64,000 nucleotides of DNA from CAIKZZ01 sp035604595. GTDB taxonomy: Bacteria; Pseudomonadota; Gammaproteobacteria; Steroidobacterales; Steroidobacteraceae. This document shows, in pieces, positions 63,780 to 64,000 of the stretch. The position numbers and the translations under genes are program-made. The notes below the pieces were generated by a model that saw only the letters and a list, made by a program, of their open reading frames with translations, did not search any database and had not been told where the DNA came from. Location of the stretch: assembly GCA_035604595.1 (NCBI GenBank), contig DATNIE010000020.1, positions 1 through 64,000 of the forward strand. Direction: 5' to 3'. Within the stretch, counting starts at the first letter, position 1. Each line of letters begins with the position of its first letter.

Positions 63780-64000
63780 TGTTCCGCATCGTCATCCCGG
63801 CGCGCTACGCCTCGGTGCGCCTTCCCGGGAAGCCGCTCCGGTTGCTCGCCGGGCGACCAATGATCGAGCACGTGCATGCGCGCGCCATGCTCGCAGGCGC
63901 CACGGACGTCATCGTCGCCACCGACGATGAGCGGGTCGCGGCCGCGTGCCGCGGCTTCGGCGCCGACGTCGCGCTCACCGACCCCGGTCACCCGTCGGGC
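63779..64000 (+). CDS. kdsB: 3-deoxy-manno-octulosonate cytidylyltransferase, 5' part (runs off the window)
   Basis: The first 74 codons only. Activates KDO as CMP-KDO for lipid A glycosylation. FRIVIPARYASVRLPGKPL is the nucleotide-binding signature, followed by GRPMIEHVHARA and VIVATDDERVA. Downstream of lpxK and the Trm112-like gene as in most gamma-proteobacteria; pairs functionally with kdsA at 22335. Confidence 0.95.
   Translation, partial: MFRIVIPARYASVRLPGKPLRLLAGRPMIEHVHARAMLAGATDVIVATDDERVAAACRGFGADVALTDPGHPSG

Overview
This window is a very G+C-rich, densely packed housekeeping block with G or C at nearly every third codon position. It comes from a Gram-negative bacterium. The gene orders are gammaproteobacterial: rpsB-tsf-pyrH-frr-uppS-cdsA-dxr-rseP-bamA-skp-lpxD-fabZ-lpxA-lpxB-rnhB-dnaE-accA-tilS, pyrG-kdsA-(eno)-ftsB-ispD-ispF-truD-surE-pcm-nlpD, and rpoE-rseA-rseB-lepA-lepB-rnc-era-recO-pdxJ-acpS. 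An RpfE-like gene before recJ-prfB-lysS and a mitochondrial/alpha-type succinate dehydrogenase point towards the Xanthomonadales/Nevskiales/Steroidobacterales side of that class. That placement is inferred from gene order and family resemblance, not from a phylogeny.

Layout. From 59 to 7402 lie translation factors, UMP kinase, undecaprenyl-PP and CDP-diacylglycerol synthesis, the MEP enzyme Dxr and the site-2 protease RseP. From 7442 to 14590 lie BamA, Skp and the lipid A start pathway (lpxD-fabZ-lpxA-lpxB) with rnhB. From 14587 to 20564 lie dnaE, accA and tilS. From 20565 to 24932 lie pyrG, kdsA, a collapsed eno, ftsB, ispD and ispF. From 24929 to 29452 lie truD, a crotonase, a divergent Smr gene, surE, pcm and nlpD, with no rpoS after nlpD. 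From 29460 to 36129 lie an Mth938-like gene, an RpfE-like gene, recJ, prfB (with its programmed +1 frameshift), lysS and ygfZ. From 36292 to 42859 lies a succinate dehydrogenase operon framed by two assembly factors (an SDHAF4-like protein and SdhE); it runs by a start/stop overlap into rpoE-rseA-rseB. From 42939 to 51852 lie lepA, lepB, a DUF4845 gene, rnc, era, recO, pdxJ, acpS, an rlmD remnant, nagZ and a PAS/degenerate-GGDEF gene. From 51862 to 56363 csiV, mfd and a small secreted protein are on the minus strand. From 56487 to the end lie lolC/E/D, exbB-exbD, msbA, lpxK, a Trm112-like gene and the start of kdsB.

How the genes work together. Most products build or guard the cell envelope: lipid A (LpxA/B/D/K, FabZ), KDO (KdsA/KdsB), LPS flipping (MsbA), lipoprotein sorting (LolCDE), OMP assembly (BamA, Skp), isoprenoid carrier (Dxr, IspD, IspF, UppS), and sigma-E surveillance (RseP, RpoE, RseA, RseB). 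The rest serve translation, replication/repair and respiration. Genes are tightly coupled: many junctions are 4- or 8-base start/stop overlaps, and GTG or TTG starts are common.

I see no mobile element, CRISPR array, prophage, rRNA, tRNA or defence system, and no convincing novel multi-gene system. The most interesting signals are two collapsed genes (eno and rlmD), a promoter-plus-terminator leader before pyrG, a sigma-E-type promoter buried in sdhE, a diguanylate cyclase domain with a ruined active site, and the missing rpoS. No gene-free stretch exceeds 300 bases; the longest, 49608-49864, is 257 bases and mostly holds the rlmD remnant.
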